A DNA stretch of 64,000 bases from Myxococcales bacterium (lineage in GTDB: Bacteria; Myxococcota; Myxococcia; Myxococcales; JAJYLH01), in contig JAJYLH010000002.1 in assembly GCA_021787845.1 (NCBI GenBank), forward strand, positions 1 to 64,000, in the 5' to 3' direction. A program made the position numbers and the translations under genes. Below, one piece after another: positions 62,868-64,000 of the stretch. The notes beneath the pieces are model-generated. The model was not told where the DNA came from, ran no database searches, and saw only the letters and a program-made list of their open reading frames with translations. Numbering within the stretch: the first letter of the stretch is position 1; each line of letters opens with the position of its first letter.

Positions 62868-64000
62868 ATGGCAAACGGTCGCGATGAAGTCCAGGCATCG
62901 ATGAGCGGCCGAGTCGCCCCGTCGGAAAACGCGGTCGCGGACGAACGGATGTGGGCGGTGCTCGAGCACTCGAGCCTGCCGATGTGGATCTTCGAGCTCG
63001 GGTCGCTGCGGTTCGTCGAAGTCAACGCGGCGGCGGTCGCGCTGTACGGCTACTCCCGCGCGGAGTTCATGGCGCGGACGGCGCTGGACATCATCGCTCC
63101 CGTCCACCGGGAGGACGCGCGACGCGCGCTCGCGCCCGGGCAGACGCGTGGCGGGTACATCGGCCTGCGCCCGCACGTCAGGCGCGACGGGTCGCTGCTC
63201 TGGGTCGACGTCCACTCGCAGCCGGTCGTGTTCCACGGCCAGCCGGCGCGTTGGTCGACGCTGATCGACCGGACGTTCGAGCTGCGCGCCAAGGAAGCGG
63301 CGGCGCGCGAGCGGGCGTTGCTCGCGGCGGAGATCGAGGCGTGTCCCGACGCGGTCGTGATGTTCGACCCGGAGGGGCGCATCGTCGGCTTCAACGGGCG
63401 GCTGCTCCAGGAGTGGCACACCGACGCGGACACCCTGCGGGCGCTGACGCTCGAGGACACCCTGCGCGCCGCCCAGCAGCATCTCGTCGACGCCACCCGC
63501 GAGACCGAGCTGCCGGCCGAAGGCGCGGCCGAGACCCTGCGCGCCGAAATCCAGTGGAAGGACGGGCGCATCAGCGAACGGTTCGCGACCATCCTGCGTG
63601 ATGCGGACGGCACGCCGCTCGGCCACACGCGCATCTTTCGCGACGTGACCGAGGCGAGGCGGGCGGTGCGCGCGCTCCAAGCGAGCGAGGCGCGGCTCAA
63701 GGTGCTGCTCGCCGGCGCGAAGGGCGTCGCCTTCGAGTTCGACGAGGACCGGCGCTACCTCGGCATCTGGGCGACCGACGAGTCGCTGCTCGCGCAGCCG
63801 CGAGCCGAGTGCCTGGGCCGCACCATCCGCGAGGTGCTGGGCGAGAGCGCTGACGAGCTCTTCGCCAAGCCCATCGCGCAGGTCTTCGCCACTGGCGAGC
63901 CGCGCACCATCGAGTACAGCATCCAGACGCTGGGCGGCGAGCGCTGGTTCGAAGCCGACGTGAGCCTGGTCCCGCTGGAATCCGGGGCCCGGCGGACGGT
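62868..64000 (+). CDS. Multi-PAS sensor protein, truncated by the window edge
   Basis: At least 377 residues from an ATG at 62868, open to the end of the window. Three PAS domains are visible: about 28-135 (LEHSSLPMWIFELGSLRFVE, RRDGSLLWVDVHSQPVV), about 150-265 (VVMFDPEGRIVGFNGRLLQE, ILRDADGTPLGHTRIFRD) and from about 275 (FEFDEDRRYLGIW). No transmembrane segment is seen. The output domain lies beyond the window, most likely a histidine kinase or a diguanylate cyclase. Confidence 0.8.
   Translation, partial: MANGRDEVQASMSGRVAPSENAVADERMWAVLEHSSLPMWIFELGSLRFVEVNAAAVALYGYSRAEFMARTALDIIAPVHREDARRALAPGQTRGGYIGLRPHVRRDGSLLWVDVHSQPVVFHGQPARWSTLIDRTFELRAKEAAARERALLAAEIEACPDAVVMFDPEGRIVGFNGRLLQEWHTDADTLRALTLEDTLRAAQQHLVDATRETELPAEGAAETLRAEIQWKDGRISERFATILRDADGTPLGHTRIFRDVTEARRAVRALQASEARLKVLLAGAKGVAFEFDEDRRYLGIWATDESLLAQPRAECLGRTIREVLGESADELFAKPIAQVFATGEPRTIEYSIQTLGGERWFEADVSLVPLESGARRT

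Overview
The window is GC-rich, gene-dense bacterial chromosome. It looks like a member of the Myxococcota or a related deltaproteobacterial lineage. The evidence is an FHA protein ending in an AgmX/PglI (TonB-like) domain, several sigma-54 activators, abundant short palindromic repeats, and a complete translation/transcription block in the tufB order (tRNA-Thr, tRNA-Tyr, tRNA-Gly, tRNA-Thr, tuf, rpmG, tRNA-Trp, secE, nusG, rplK, rplA, rplJ, rplL, rpoB, rpoC). The genus cannot be named from sequence reading alone.

Layout. Positions 1-1034 are repeat-rich and without a convincing gene. 1035-3514 hold acs and a membrane-anchored thioredoxin-like protein. 3607-6769 (minus strand) hold a decayed DUF433/DUF5615 toxin-antitoxin pair and a sulfur-trafficking operon: an SQR-like flavoprotein, a DUF1641-TusE/DsrC fusion and DsrE. 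This operon is divergent from a PAS sigma-54 activator (7041-8837) that is followed by a NifX-like protein. 9766-16462 carry an FHA/AgmX protein, a small basic protein, a heparinase-like enzyme and a nucleotide-sugar dehydrogenase. 16537-18933 hold a cysteine desulfurase, a small exported protein and an rRNA/tRNA methyltransferase.

18937-34571 is the tRNA-tuf-secE-nusG-ribosomal protein-rpoBC block. It has readable promoters before the tRNAs and before rplK, and a terminator-like hairpin between rplL and rpoB. 34820-35626 is a nitrilase-family amidase. 35684-36274 is a 41-bp tandem array. 36278-42843 (minus) is an operon of three SPFH (HflK/HflC-like) membrane proteins followed by a P-type ATPase that lacks the usual CPx metal site. 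42992-45748 is a SWIM-SNF2 helicase, followed by a 21-bp tandem array. 46331-50865 carry a zinc-ribbon protein translationally coupled to coaBC, a type-4 uracil-DNA glycosylase and an NfeD protease. 51024-51965 is an orphan ABC ATPase. 52041-56124 (minus) is a nitrogen-control operon: glnB/glnK, ntrB, ntrC, a small exported protein and a trans-aconitate methyltransferase-like enzyme. The rest includes a lipoprotein, a large divergent class III cyclase-like protein, a dCMP deaminase, an exported two-repeat protein, a trypsin-like protease, a PII-like DUF190 protein and a truncated multi-PAS sensor.

The most unusual signals are these. First, the SPFH-trio plus atypical P-type ATPase operon. Second, small palindromic repeat elements that sit in frame inside two genes of that same operon and recur in intergenic DNA elsewhere in the window. 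Third, a class III cyclase-like fold split by a coiled coil and lacking the transition-state residues. Fourth, the DUF1641-TusE fusion in a sulfide/sulfane-sulfur operon next to a sigma-54 regulator with a four-cysteine PAS sensor.
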